DNA from: Candidatus Levybacteria bacterium RIFCSPHIGHO2_01_FULL_36_15b
GTDB taxonomy: Bacteria; Patescibacteria; Microgenomatia; Levybacterales; UBA12049
Assembly: GCA_001782045.1 (NCBI GenBank)
Contig: MFNK01000003.1
Location: 248,001 to 312,000 of the forward strand
DNA: 64,000 nucleotides
Direction of reading: 5' to 3'
Position numbers and translations under genes: made by a program. The notes beneath the pieces were generated by a model. The model saw nothing but the letters and a program-made list of their open reading frames with translations. It did not search any database and had not been told where the DNA came from. The first letter of the stretch is position 1; each line of letters starts with the position of its first letter. This document shows positions 26,070-34,345 of this stretch, one piece after another.

Positions 26070-27260
26070 CTAGTTTACTCTCGCAATATCAGATAAGACT
26101 TTATGAAGACGCTTATATATTCTTCCTGGGTCGAATCTAGCCTCGGTAATTTCTTTAATCAATTCTACTTTAAAAATACCCTTATTTCTTGAAATTTGGA
26201 TTATCTTTTTTGCAAATTCCTTATTACTACTGACAAGAAATCCCGTTTTATTCTGCTCGATTATATCACGAGGACCTGCGGGCATATTAAACGCAATTAC
26301 GGGCAATCCTGCCGCCTGAGCCTCCAGAACACTATATGAAAACGTTTCCCACTTACTAGTACAGATAAATAAATCATTTTCTTTATAAATACTCGGCATG
26401 TATCTATGCTCTACGGATCCCATATAATTCACGTTATTCCATCTCTCAGCTGACTTAATAATTTTCTCTCTAAGAACCTTACTTCCGTCACCAATAATAT
26501 TAAAAATAAACTGATTTTCATATCCTCTTAAATTAAGATAGTCAATCACGGACAATAAGTCAGGAATTCCTTTCCCTTCTGCAAGTCTACCGACCCATAG
26601 AATATTGAGTTTTTTCTTATCCCAATTATGGTTAAACTTACTGTTTCTTCTAGTATTATTTGTTTTAAAATCTAAGGCATTATAAATCTTAACTATGTTC
26701 TTAGCGGGCATTAACCTTCTAAGATATTGCTCATCAGAACTGTTAAGCACGTGAAACGCCTTAACATCTGATGTTAAAAATCTGTAAATGAAACCGCTAT
26801 AGAGAAAATTATGCAGTTTCGATTGTAAAGATTTTGTTTCCGGGTAATAAAAAGGTGTATGACAACCAAATATAACTGGAGGTAAATTTTCATATCCAAC
26901 TAGGAATTTTAAAATAAAGGCTTCCAGAACTTCATTTTTGCTGTAAATTACATCATATTCCTGAAGCTTCTTTCGAAGTGATCTTATAGAATCTACTTTA
27001 AAATAACCAGCGTCGCCTAAATTTTCCTCGATGTTCTTTTTGCTCTCTTTATAAATAAGACTCATGTCCATTTTTGATACAAAAGATAAATAGAATATAT
27101 GAGTCAATCTCATGATTGTTAAGGCGAACTTATCATCCATGGTGACAACGTCTGCTTTGACCGAAGGTAATTTAGATAAATTAGATGAGGTTTCGATAAA
27201 ATACTTCGCAAGTCCTCCACCATGCTCTAGAAAAAATACAGTAAAAAAGGCTACTTTCAT
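26070..27260 (-). CDS. Family 4 glycosyltransferase
   Basis: GT-B enzyme of 396 residues. It begins MKVAFFTVFFLEHGGGLAKYFIETS (glycine-rich acceptor loop), has LNILWVGRLAEGKGIPDLL at the domain junction, and CTSKWETFSYSVLEAQAAGLPVIAF with the E-x7-E donor motif, followed by GFLVSSNKEFA. It would extend the lipid-linked glycan in the cytoplasm; donor and acceptor are unknown. It is the first gene of the leftward block, divergent from the GT2 gene at 27340 across a 79-base promoter region. No Shine-Dalgarno sequence is visible before the ATG. Confidence 0.92.
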   Translation of the reverse strand: MKVAFFTVFFLEHGGGLAKYFIETSSNLSKLPSVKADVVTMDDKFALTIMRLTHIFYLSFVSKMDMSLIYKESKKNIEENLGDAGYFKVDSIRSLRKKLQEYDVIYSKNEVLEAFILKFLVGYENLPPVIFGCHTPFYYPETKSLQSKLHNFLYSGFIYRFLTSDVKAFHVLNSSDEQYLRRLMPAKNIVKIYNALDFKTNNTRRNSKFNHNWDKKKLNILWVGRLAEGKGIPDLLSVIDYLNLRGYENQFIFNIIGDGSKVLREKIIKSAERWNNVNYMGSVEHRYMPSIYKENDLFICTSKWETFSYSVLEAQAAGLPVIAFNMPAGPRDIIEQNKTGFLVSSNKEFAKKIIQISRNKGIFKVELIKEITEARFDPGRIYKRLHKVLSDIARVN

Positions 27261-27333
27261 CTTGCGTTTAGATTGGAGATTGTAAGTTTTGTATGTATAA
27301 TAAGCTTAATTATATATTGAGAGTCAACGCAAG
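27261..27333. promoter_or_regulatory. Inverted repeat spanning the divergent promoter region
   Basis: CTTGCGTT (27261-27268) and AACGCAAG (27326-27333) form an 8-base inverted repeat whose arms lie just before each of the two divergent start codons. Both messages would carry AACGCAAG near their 5' coding ends or promoter edges. It could be a shared operator; the arm length is short enough that chance is possible. Confidence 0.35.
27273..27301 (+). promoter_or_regulatory. Promoter for the rightward GT2 gene
   Basis: TTGGAG (27273-27278), a 17-base spacer and a perfect TATAAT (27296-27301). The start would be near 27308, about 30 bases before the ATG at 27340. It faces and overlaps the leftward promoter below. 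Confidence 0.5.
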
Positions 27334-27337
27334 ACAA
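27309..27337 (-). promoter_or_regulatory. Promoter for the leftward GT4 gene
   Basis: TTGTCT (27332-27337), a 17-base spacer and TATAAT (27309-27314) on the minus strand, predicting a start near 27302. Its start region overlaps the -10 of the rightward promoter, so the two should compete for polymerase. Confidence 0.5.
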
Positions 27338-27339
27338 TA

Positions 27340-28332
27340 ATGATAAACCAGCATATTACAATATTCATTCCAACATACAATAACGAGACAACTATTTTAG
27401 ATACCCTACAAAGCATAGAAAGACAGAAAACAAATCAGATTCGTAAAATAATCATTATCGATGATGGGTCAACTGATCAAACTATAGATCTTATTAATAA
27501 TCATATTAAAACTTCTCACATTGAATTCAATTTTATCAAGAACACCAAACCAACAGGATTGTCTAGAAAATATAATAAGGCAATTGATTTAGTTAAAACA
27601 GAGTTATTGATAATAATGCACGCTGATATTGTAATAGAGAGAAATAATGCTATAGAAAAATATTATAAAATTATGGAAAACGAAAGCAATGTTGCGGCCA
27701 TAAGTAAGATTAGACATAGATTCGAAGACTGGAAAAAATTTACTTTTTGGGAAAAATGTGAATTCGATAGATTCCTCATGTCTCAAAGGCATTTTCTTGC
27801 TGCCAAATTTGATATTTATAGAGTTTCTGCTCTTAAAAAAGTCGGTAAGTTTGATGCAGAAAAATATTACGCGGGAGGAGAGGATGCTGATTTGTGGTTA
27901 AAACTAGAGAAATTAGGAAACATCATAAAATCAGAAAACGTGTATATACATAAACAATCTTTCGCTAAAGATTATTCTCTTTTTAGATTAATTTATAGAA
28001 GTGCAAGATATGCAGAAGCGGCAGGGGCAGTACTTAAAAACCATTACAGTCAATATAGTCTTATAGATCTAATGTTACTTTTCTTCAGAGAATTTCTAAC
28101 TTTATTTTTCGTAATTGGACTTGTCATCTATTTATTATTTGAAATATCTCTATTGCTAATTGCAGCAATATTTTTATTTATATTGTTTTCTTTTGCAAAC
28201 ACGAAAAATACTTATTTATATTCTGGTATGAACCCAAGAATTTTAATTTTACCTTTCGTCAATGTTTGCTTAATCTTTGTAAGCAATTTTTTTGTTCTCA
28301 GAGGGTTCATAAGGGGTAAAGAAGTTTTATAA
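27340..28332 (+). CDS. Family 2 glycosyltransferase with C-terminal membrane helices
   Basis: The 330-residue protein has a GT-A domain with FIPTYNNETTILDTLQSIERQ, IIIDDGSTDQT, a HADIV metal site (about 88-92) and the later AGGEDADLWLKLEKLG with the ED catalytic pair. Two or three hydrophobic helices follow from about 240 to 310. This build is common in GT2 enzymes that act at the membrane on lipid-linked glycans. It is the first rightward gene of the mixed-strand island and ends 31 bases from the convergent RmlD-like gene, with no clear terminator between. Confidence 0.92.
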   Translation: MINQHITIFIPTYNNETTILDTLQSIERQKTNQIRKIIIIDDGSTDQTIDLINNHIKTSHIEFNFIKNTKPTGLSRKYNKAIDLVKTELLIIMHADIVIERNNAIEKYYKIMENESNVAAISKIRHRFEDWKKFTFWEKCEFDRFLMSQRHFLAAKFDIYRVSALKKVGKFDAEKYYAGGEDADLWLKLEKLGNIIKSENVYIHKQSFAKDYSLFRLIYRSARYAEAAGAVLKNHYSQYSLIDLMLLFFREFLTLFFVIGLVIYLLFEISLLLIAAIFLFILFSFANTKNTYLYSGMNPRILILPFVNVCLIFVSNFFVLRGFIRGKEVL

Positions 28333-28363
28333 GTCCAATTGCAAAGGCTTCAAATGTTGTTCA

Positions 28364-29215
28364 CTATAATGTATTTTCCTTCAAAAATCTTCTTAGTCCG
28401 TCCTCCCATCTTGGTAAAACAATACCCATCTCCCTGGCCTTCGTATTTTTTAAAGGTGAGAATAATGGCGGCTTAGATGGCCTGTCAAAATCTTTTAAAC
28501 TTATTGGAATTATGTTTATTCCATCTACATCGGAAAGTGCAAAAGCTTTTTTTGCCAACTGTAGCCTAGAAGCCATACCCTCGTTAACTAAGTGATAAAG
28601 TCCGAATTCATCAGATAATAATAATTCCTTAATAGCAGCAGCAAGATCTAGGGAATATGTAGGTGAGCTTATTTCATCTTTAACTATTCGAATTTGCTTG
28701 AGTTCCTTAGCTTTGCTAAATATTACATAAAGAAAATTGCGGCTCCATTTACTGTATAACCAAGAAGTTCTAATGATAAAGTATTTTTTTAAATTCTCTT
28801 TTATGATATTTTCGGCGTGAAATTTTGTTTTACCCGCAATCGTTATTGGATTTGCCTTATCTTTTTCGATGTAAGCAGACTTCTTTTTGCCATCAAATAC
28901 CTCGTTAGTACTTACAAAAAGAAGTGGAATGTCAAATTTTTTACATACCTCCACAATATTTCTTGTTCCCTCTACGTTAATTCTATATGCTAGATCAGGA
29001 TCTCTCGCGCAGTCATCGGCTCGAGTTAAAGAGGCAAAATGAAAAATCTTTCTAGGCTTAATTTTCGAGATTATCTTTGATACAAGATTTTTGTCTGTTA
29101 CATCAAGCTCACTTTTAGTGGCCAAATAAAGTTCTCTTTTGGGGTATACATCTAACATCGATTTTGCCAGTTGTCCATTACCTCCTGTTACCAATATGAG
29201 ATTATTTAATTCCAT
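28364..29215 (-). CDS. RmlD-like sugar-nucleotide reductase with altered active site
   Basis: The 283 residues show a Rossmann fold typical of dTDP-4-dehydrorhamnose reductase: GGNGQL (11-16), HFASLTRADDCARDPDLAYRINVEGT, and a late EISSPTYSLDLA loop. However, the catalytic Tyr of YxxxK is Ala127 (A-G-K-T-K131), and the usual STDYVFDG reads STNEVFDG. It may have lost reductase activity and serve as a binding or regulatory protein, as in the MAT2B branch of this family, or it may use other residues. It stands alone on the minus strand between two rightward genes. No other rhamnose genes are present in the window. Confidence 0.85.
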   Translation of the reverse strand: MELNNLILVTGGNGQLAKSMLDVYPKRELYLATKSELDVTDKNLVSKIISKIKPRKIFHFASLTRADDCARDPDLAYRINVEGTRNIVEVCKKFDIPLLFVSTNEVFDGKKKSAYIEKDKANPITIAGKTKFHAENIIKENLKKYFIIRTSWLYSKWSRNFLYVIFSKAKELKQIRIVKDEISSPTYSLDLAAAIKELLLSDEFGLYHLVNEGMASRLQLAKKAFALSDVDGINIIPISLKDFDRPSKPPLFSPLKNTKAREMGIVLPRWEDGLRRFLKENTL

Positions 29216-29289
29216 TAAATTTTTGAAAAAGTATTAAACTTGTGTACATATTATCATTTTTTATACATCTATTCTACATTCGTAGGTAT

Positions 29290-29317
29290 TTCACTTTTTA
29301 AAAAAACATGATATATT
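29290..29317 (+). promoter_or_regulatory. Possible promoter giving a leaderless gmd message
   Basis: TTCACT (29290-29295), a 16-base spacer and TATATT (29312-29317). The start would fall at or next to the gmd ATG (29324), and there is no Shine-Dalgarno sequence before it, consistent with a leaderless message. The -35 is weak, so confidence is moderate. Confidence 0.4.
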
Positions 29318-29323
29318 TGCAAA

Positions 29324-30403
29324 ATGGCGGCAAAGAGAGCATTAATTACAGGAGTTACAGGGCAGGATGGCTCATACATGGCAGAACTTCTTCTGGAAAA
29401 AGGCTACAAAGTATACGGTCTTCAGAGACACGCAAGTTATCCAAATACATCACGTATAGACCATTTACTTAATAATGCTAAATTTCCAAATTTCCAAACT
29501 GCCTTTGGCGATCTTTCCGATAGCGCAAACATTGCTGCAATTATTGACAAGGCGGAGCCCGATGAAATTTATAATCTTGGAGCGCTTAGTCATGTCGGAG
29601 TTAGTTTTACAATGCCCGAGTATACAGTGGATGTTACAGGATTAGGGGCACTACGTATCTTAGAAGCCATACACCAGTTAAAGGCACCAACTAAATTTTA
29701 TCAAGCTGGATCATCAGAAATGTTTGGAGCCGTTGAAAAACAGACGTTTCAGAACGAAAATACTCCATTTAATCCTCAATCTCCATATGCTATGTCAAAA
29801 GTTCTTGCTTTTCATACAACTCGGATATATAGAAAAAGCTACAATATTTTCGCAGCCAATGGAATTCTTTTTAATCACGAATCACCGCGACGGGGGGTAT
29901 CTTTTGTTACACGGAAAATAACATTGGGTTTATCCCGAGTGAAGCTAGGACTGCAGGATGTACTTATGCTTGGTAACTTAAATGCTAAAAGAGATTGGGG
30001 ATACTCAAGGGATTATGTTGAAGGAATTCATAAAATATTAAATTACAAAACGGCAGATGATTTCATCCTGGCAACTGGTGAGACACATACTGTACGTGAG
30101 TTTGTTGAGAGTGTTGCCAAGCAATTGGGATTTGATTTGGCGTGGAAAGGAAAGGGCCTAAAGGAAAAAGGCATTGATCGTAAGACTGGGAAAAAAATTA
30201 TAGGCATAGATCCGGTCCACTTTCGTCCTGCAGAAGTAGATTATCTTCTCGGCGACTCATCAAAAGCAAGAAAGCTCCTTGGCTGGAAACCTAAAGTTAA
30301 TTTCCAACAATTAGTTGAAATCATGATCAAGCATGATTATGATCTTATGAAAAAAAATTTGGGAAAGGGACATAAATTAGTAACTAGACACCGTTTTTAT
30401 TAA
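29324..30403 (+). CDS. gmd: GDP-mannose 4,6-dehydratase
   Basis: It converts GDP-mannose to GDP-4-keto-6-deoxymannose with bound NADP. The 359 residues have the cofactor loop GVTGQDGSYMAELL (10-23), GLQRHASYPNT for NADP phosphate binding, FYQAGSSEMFG with Ser-Ser-Glu (130-132), SPYAMSK with Tyr155 and Lys159, NHESPRRGVSFVTRK, and AKRDWGYSRDYVEG. All catalytic marks are intact and length is normal. It stands first in a rightward set with a cupin, an SDR, a C-methyltransferase and another cupin, and supplies the likely intermediate for both that set and the amino-sugar genes at 39.6-41.5 kb. Confidence 0.96.
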   Translation: MAAKRALITGVTGQDGSYMAELLLEKGYKVYGLQRHASYPNTSRIDHLLNNAKFPNFQTAFGDLSDSANIAAIIDKAEPDEIYNLGALSHVGVSFTMPEYTVDVTGLGALRILEAIHQLKAPTKFYQAGSSEMFGAVEKQTFQNENTPFNPQSPYAMSKVLAFHTTRIYRKSYNIFAANGILFNHESPRRGVSFVTRKITLGLSRVKLGLQDVLMLGNLNAKRDWGYSRDYVEGIHKILNYKTADDFILATGETHTVREFVESVAKQLGFDLAWKGKGLKEKGIDRKTGKKIIGIDPVHFRPAEVDYLLGDSSKARKLLGWKPKVNFQQLVEIMIKHDYDLMKKNLGKGHKLVTRHRFY

Positions 30404-30428
30404 ACACAACTAACTAAATTCACATAAT

Positions 30429-30809
30429 GTGGAAAAAATAGCATATAAAAATAACTTAATAGCTCTTCGGCTAAAAAAAATTAAAAATGGAGTAATGTCT
30501 TTTACTGAACCAAGCGAGCCGATACAGCTTGTAACTCATAAAAGGTCCTTGGGAGAATACACAAAGGCGCACCTTCATTCACCCAAGAAACGTACTACGA
30601 ATAAACTGCAGGAGTGCTTAGTTCTTATAAAGGGAAAGATAAAAATTGACTTATATAATAGTGAGAAAAAATACTTCAAGTCTATTTTCATATCAGCAGG
30701 AGAAGCTGTTATATTCGTTAGTGGAGGACATGGTGTGCATATACTCGAGGACAGCGAAATTATAGAGATTAAGAATGGCCCTTTTATCGAAGATAAGGTT
30801 TTAATTTAA
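30429..30809 (+). CDS. Cupin-fold protein (sugar-modifying, paralogue of 39239)
   Basis: The 126-residue protein is a single cupin-like beta barrel. Its core HSPKKRTTNKLQECLVLIKGKI..ISAGEAVIFVSGGHGVHIL..IIEIKNGPF is close to that of the 132-residue protein at 39239. Cupins of this sort near sugar-nucleotide genes are often epimerases or ketoisomerases, but the reaction cannot be read here. The start appears to be GTG (30429), since an overlapping ATG two bases earlier runs into a stop after four codons. It lies 25 bases after gmd and 14 before the SDR, in the same operon. Confidence 0.75.
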   Translation: MEKIAYKNNLIALRLKKIKNGVMSFTEPSEPIQLVTHKRSLGEYTKAHLHSPKKRTTNKLQECLVLIKGKIKIDLYNSEKKYFKSIFISAGEAVIFVSGGHGVHILEDSEIIEIKNGPFIEDKVLI

Positions 30810-30823
30810 ATTAAAACAATATT

Positions 30824-31483
30824 ATGAAAATTCTGGTTTTTGGAGGGGGAAGCGATCTTGCACAACAAATATATACCATGCAGAGGAACACTATCCTTGT
30901 GGAGCATGATGCCTGCGATATAAGTAGACCCAAGTCTGTGAAGAAGTTTATTCAAGCTCATAAGCCTGAAGTAGTAATAAATTGTGCTGGTTTGGTACAA
31001 TCAGGATTAGTCAAGCAGCAAGATTTCGAGGATTGGAAAAATCAAGTTTTCACTAATTTAATTGGTAGTTTTAACATAGCTCAAGCAGCCACTAATAATG
31101 ACGTAAAAACAATTATTTTAGTTGGCTCAGTTACGGGCTTATATGGAAAACCCAAATACAGCGCCTACTCAGCTGCAAAAGCCGGTGTCATTTCACTTGT
31201 CCAGTCTCTAGGTATGGAAGGAATTAACGCATATTGTGTCTCACCTGCTCGCATAGATACAAAGATGCGAAATAAAGAATTTCCCAACGAAGACAAGAGA
31301 AGCAGACTAACAACTCACGATGTGGCTAAGGTTATATTTGACTGCATTAATGGTAAATATAGGGCCGGAGATAATGTAATTATACTAAAACGGAAGTTCA
31401 GAAAGATTACCAGGGTTGACAGTGGACAGCCTTGGAAAGAATACCTAAACATTAAACCTTACGAAACAGCTAAAACAATATAA
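30824..31483 (+). CDS. Short-chain dehydrogenase/reductase, probable sugar-nucleotide ketoreductase
   Basis: The 219-residue protein has a glycine-rich start ILVFGGGSDLAQQI, NCAG (53-56), and the SDR catalytic residues Ser102, Tyr115 and Lys119 in SVTGLYGKPKYSAYSAAKAG, then YCVSPARIDTKM. It is shorter than the classical 250 residues. Placed between gmd, cupin and C-methyltransferase genes, it probably reduces a keto group of a 6-deoxyhexose nucleotide; that role is from context. It has no visible Shine-Dalgarno sequence. Confidence 0.88.
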   Translation: MKILVFGGGSDLAQQIYTMQRNTILVEHDACDISRPKSVKKFIQAHKPEVVINCAGLVQSGLVKQQDFEDWKNQVFTNLIGSFNIAQAATNNDVKTIILVGSVTGLYGKPKYSAYSAAKAGVISLVQSLGMEGINAYCVSPARIDTKMRNKEFPNEDKRSRLTTHDVAKVIFDCINGKYRAGDNVIILKRKFRKITRVDSGQPWKEYLNIKPYETAKTI

Positions 31484-31486
31484 TAT

Positions 31487-31515
31487 TTGAGAAATTTCTT
31501 AAAAAGAAATATAAT
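31487..31515 (+). promoter_or_regulatory. Promoter before the C-methyltransferase gene
   Basis: TTGAGA (31487-31492), a 17-base spacer and perfect TATAAT (31510-31515). The spacer contains a small inverted repeat (ATTTCTT, AAA, AAGAAAT). Transcription would start about ten bases before the ATG at 31532, and there is no Shine-Dalgarno sequence. Confidence 0.55.
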
Positions 31516-31531
31516 CAAACCTTAATTCCTT

Positions 31532-32758
31532 ATGTTGGCAAAAAAATGCATTGTCTGCAGTAAATCAAATTTAACAAGAGTGATTGAGCTAGGTTTTCAT
31601 CCATTAGCTGACACTTTCCTCAAAAAAGAACAACTATTGACTCCCCTAAGTACGTATCCACTCAACTGCTTACTCTGCAAAAACTGTGGACATTTACAGA
31701 ATGAATACTTTACCTCAAGAGAAGAAAGATATATAGAAAGTAATTATAGCTATACATCTTTCAATTCAGAAACGGCAATAAAACATTGGATTGAGTTTTT
31801 CAATAATGTAAGTAAATATACTAACTTAAGCACTTCCGATCACGTAATAGAATTCGGCTCAAACGACGGACATTTGCTTTCACATTTCAAAAAGAAAGGC
31901 GTTAAGGTGACTGGCATTGACCCTTCCCCCATTATGACCAGCCAGGCAAGAAAAATAGGCGTTGACTCAATAGCGGGGTTTGTAGGAAAAGATACAATCT
32001 CAACTGCTATAAAAATTAAAGGTAAAGCAAAAATAATCATGGGAAATAACGTTCTGAATCATATTGAAAATTTAAAATCAGCCATGGACGGAGTAGTACA
32101 AGGCCTAAAGAAAGATGGCTATTTTGTTTTTGAAGTACCATCTTTAAAAGATACTTTAGAAAAATACTTGTTTGATATGATATTTCATGAGCATGTTTCT
32201 ACGTTTAGCGTGCGCTCGGCAGATACGATGCTTAAAAGATACGGGCTTTACATTACGCATGTTGAGTACATAAACTACCATGGTGGCTCGCTAAGATTCA
32301 TTTCTAGTCTAAATTCATCAGACTATAATTTCTCTCTTGTAAGTAAATTTATTGAAGCGGAAGAGAAAGCAAAAATATTCAAACCAGAAACGTATACCAA
32401 GTTTATGGCAAAAATAGCTAAAGACCGGAATGATGTTTTGGCAAAGATATATAGCCTTAAGAAGCAGGGTAAAAAAATAGCCGCCGTTGGGGCTGGCGCA
32501 AGAAGTAATACGCTCCTAAACTTCTATAGACTCGATAAATATTCAGTCGAATTTGTTACAGACGCTTCAATGCATAAGATTGGAAAGTATACCCCCGGAT
32601 CTTTTTTACTTATAAAAGATGACACTAGCCTTAAGAAAGAAAATATCGACGTGGTTTTAATAACCGCTTGGAATATTGGTAAATATTTAACTCAGAAAAT
32701 AAAGAATATAAATGATAAACTAGAAGTTATTGTCCCTGGAGAAAAAGAACTATTGTGA
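31532..32758 (+). CDS. NDP-hexose C-methyltransferase (TylCIII/NovU-type)
   Basis: The 408-residue protein has the three-part build of sugar C-methyltransferases. An N-terminal zinc site has C6-x2-C9 and C49-x2-C52-G-H-L-Q. A SAM-binding domain follows with VIEFGSNDGHLLSHF..GVKVTGIDPS and the EVPSLKDTLEKYLFDMIFHEHVS segment containing the Tyr/Glu/His active site. The C-terminal Rossmann-like domain has KIAAVGAGARSNTLLNFY. Members methylate C3 of 4-keto-6-deoxy sugar nucleotides. With Gmd upstream the substrate is probably GDP-4-keto-6-deoxymannose, yielding a branched sugar (inference). It overlaps the next gene by four bases (GTGA). Confidence 0.92.
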   Translation: MLAKKCIVCSKSNLTRVIELGFHPLADTFLKKEQLLTPLSTYPLNCLLCKNCGHLQNEYFTSREERYIESNYSYTSFNSETAIKHWIEFFNNVSKYTNLSTSDHVIEFGSNDGHLLSHFKKKGVKVTGIDPSPIMTSQARKIGVDSIAGFVGKDTISTAIKIKGKAKIIMGNNVLNHIENLKSAMDGVVQGLKKDGYFVFEVPSLKDTLEKYLFDMIFHEHVSTFSVRSADTMLKRYGLYITHVEYINYHGGSLRFISSLNSSDYNFSLVSKFIEAEEKAKIFKPETYTKFMAKIAKDRNDVLAKIYSLKKQGKKIAAVGAGARSNTLLNFYRLDKYSVEFVTDASMHKIGKYTPGSFLLIKDDTSLKKENIDVVLITAWNIGKYLTQKIKNINDKLEVIVPGEKELL

Positions 32759-33189
32759 AGAAAACTAAAATTAAAATAGCTACGGAAGATGATCGAGGTA
32801 ATATCTCTGATATTTTTTATAACCATCCGATTGATCACGTGGCAATTATCCGTTCAAAGAAGGGAACATTCCGCGGAGACCACTATCATAAATTCACTAC
32901 CCAGCATATATACATGGTGAAGGGGAGTCTAAGGTATTATTTTCGAAAAGTAGACGAAGATAATAGCAAGGTAAGAAGCACTATTATCCACGAGGGAGAA
33001 CTAGTAACAACTGTCCCCAACGAAATACATGCTCTCGAAATGATTGAAGATAATCAATTCATAGCTTTTTCAGAAGGCAAGAGAGGCGGAGATGATTATG
33101 AATCAGATACTTTTCGGGTCTCTCCATCTATAATGAAAAACTACAGAAAAATTCACCCTACTGGCTCTGCAGGAAGACCTAAAAAATAG
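32755..33189 (+). CDS. Cupin-fold sugar isomerase/epimerase-like protein (WxcM-like)
   Basis: The 144-residue cupin has RGDHYHKFTTQHIYMVKGSLRYYF and later EIHALEMIEDNQFIAFSEGKRGGDDYE, the His-rich barrel of WxcM/FdtA-like sugar-nucleotide enzymes. It begins with GTG overlapping the stop of the C-methyltransferase gene by four bases, so the two are translationally coupled and probably act in the same pathway, for example epimerising a keto-sugar near the methylated carbon. It differs from the paired cupins at 30429 and 39239. It ends 23 bases from a convergent glycosyltransferase gene. Confidence 0.82.
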   Translation: MKKTKIKIATEDDRGNISDIFYNHPIDHVAIIRSKKGTFRGDHYHKFTTQHIYMVKGSLRYYFRKVDEDNSKVRSTIIHEGELVTTVPNEIHALEMIEDNQFIAFSEGKRGGDDYESDTFRVSPSIMKNYRKIHPTGSAGRPKK

Positions 33190-33212
33190 ATAGAGACTAT
33201 TTTCTGAAAAAC

Positions 33213-34340
33213 CTATCCCCTTTCCAGAAATTTAAACTTTCCTTGGTAATAATTCTCATAATAAAAATGCCGATTGAACCTCTTTACGCCTTTAATGTAG
33301 CCTAGATAATTCATCTTAATATTTTTTACGGCATTAGTTAGAGAAGGTTGAGTCCTTTCAACTATTTCTCCTGCTTTATATTCTTGGATATAAGAAGCGA
33401 TGCTTGGTATATTAGACATGATAACTGGCAAGCCTAGTTCCAAATACGTCTTGACTTTACCTGGATCAGTGTAATAAGTAACGTTTGAAGGATTATCCTC
33501 ATAGAGTGCTATTCCTATCTGACACTGTCTAGATATATCAATTAACTCATCTTCTGAAAAAAATCTATTTGGAAAGTATACCCGATCCTCTATCTTAAGT
33601 TTTTTTATTACTGTCATATATTTTGAAAATAAATTTTTCTCACATACTCCAATTATCTTTAATTTATATTCTCTGTTGTCTTTTAAGAAATCAAAAAATA
33701 ATTCAAGACCCTGAGACGGCTTTATTAATCCTATAAATAGAATATTAAGTCCTTCCCTTTTTAAAGTTCGCTTAATTTCTTTTGGGTTAACCCCCAACAT
33801 AACCGTCTTACGATTCATATTGCTTAAAACCTGTCCATTTAGAATTTTATTAATCATATTACTTGCATAACAGGAATATGACACCCTGTCGTGATAAAAT
33901 TTTTTTAGCCTCTCGAATAAAAGAATGAATATATTATTTCCCGGAAAATAATCCCCTACCCAATAAACGAAATCAATATTTCTCCAAAAATTTTGCATTG
34001 TGGTTCCAAAAAAAAATACCGGATGAAAAACCACTGCAAAAAAACGTTCTTTTCTGGTATAGTATTTCCTTAGTGCTTTAAGATATTCGAGATACCATAC
34101 TAAATAGTATAAAAAAACATTTTGAGATAAAATGAATGGCTTTTCTTCAATAAGTTCTCCGTATTTGTATAGCCTTACTGTATTATCTTTATTTTTTACT
34201 CTTGGCATTACGATAAATACGACAAGTTTCTCTGTGTGTGCGATAAAATACTCAAGCGTGTTGCCTATGAATTGATGACTAGATTGAAGGAAAATATTTT
34301 TGTATCTAAAAATTGGTTTATCTTTTTTATTATCCGGCAT
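33213..34340 (-). CDS. Glycosyltransferase, GT-B fold (family 4-like)
   Basis: The 375-residue protein has a divergent N-terminal half and a clearer donor domain: NILFIGLIKPSQGLELFF, LKIIGVCEKNLF, IGIALYEDNPSNVTYYTDPGKVKTYLELGLPVIMSN and YKAGEIVE. The P-G-K-x-x-x-Y-L-E-L pattern stands for the family E-x7-E-like site found in poorly conserved GT4 members. An additional feature is an interior region YWVGDYFPGNN. Substrate unknown. It is followed six bases upstream by a methyltransferase gene on the same strand. Confidence 0.85.
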   Translation of the reverse strand: MPDNKKDKPIFRYKNIFLQSSHQFIGNTLEYFIAHTEKLVVFIVMPRVKNKDNTVRLYKYGELIEEKPFILSQNVFLYYLVWYLEYLKALRKYYTRKERFFAVVFHPVFFFGTTMQNFWRNIDFVYWVGDYFPGNNIFILLFERLKKFYHDRVSYSCYASNMINKILNGQVLSNMNRKTVMLGVNPKEIKRTLKREGLNILFIGLIKPSQGLELFFDFLKDNREYKLKIIGVCEKNLFSKYMTVIKKLKIEDRVYFPNRFFSEDELIDISRQCQIGIALYEDNPSNVTYYTDPGKVKTYLELGLPVIMSNIPSIASYIQEYKAGEIVERTQPSLTNAVKNIKMNYLGYIKGVKRFNRHFYYENYYQGKFKFLERG

Positions 34341-34345
34341 AAAAT

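Noticed and set aside
28333..28363. Intrinsic terminator between convergent genes at 28332 and 28364 (and at 33190-33212)
   Set aside because: Neither gap shows a GC-rich stem followed by a T-run on either strand.
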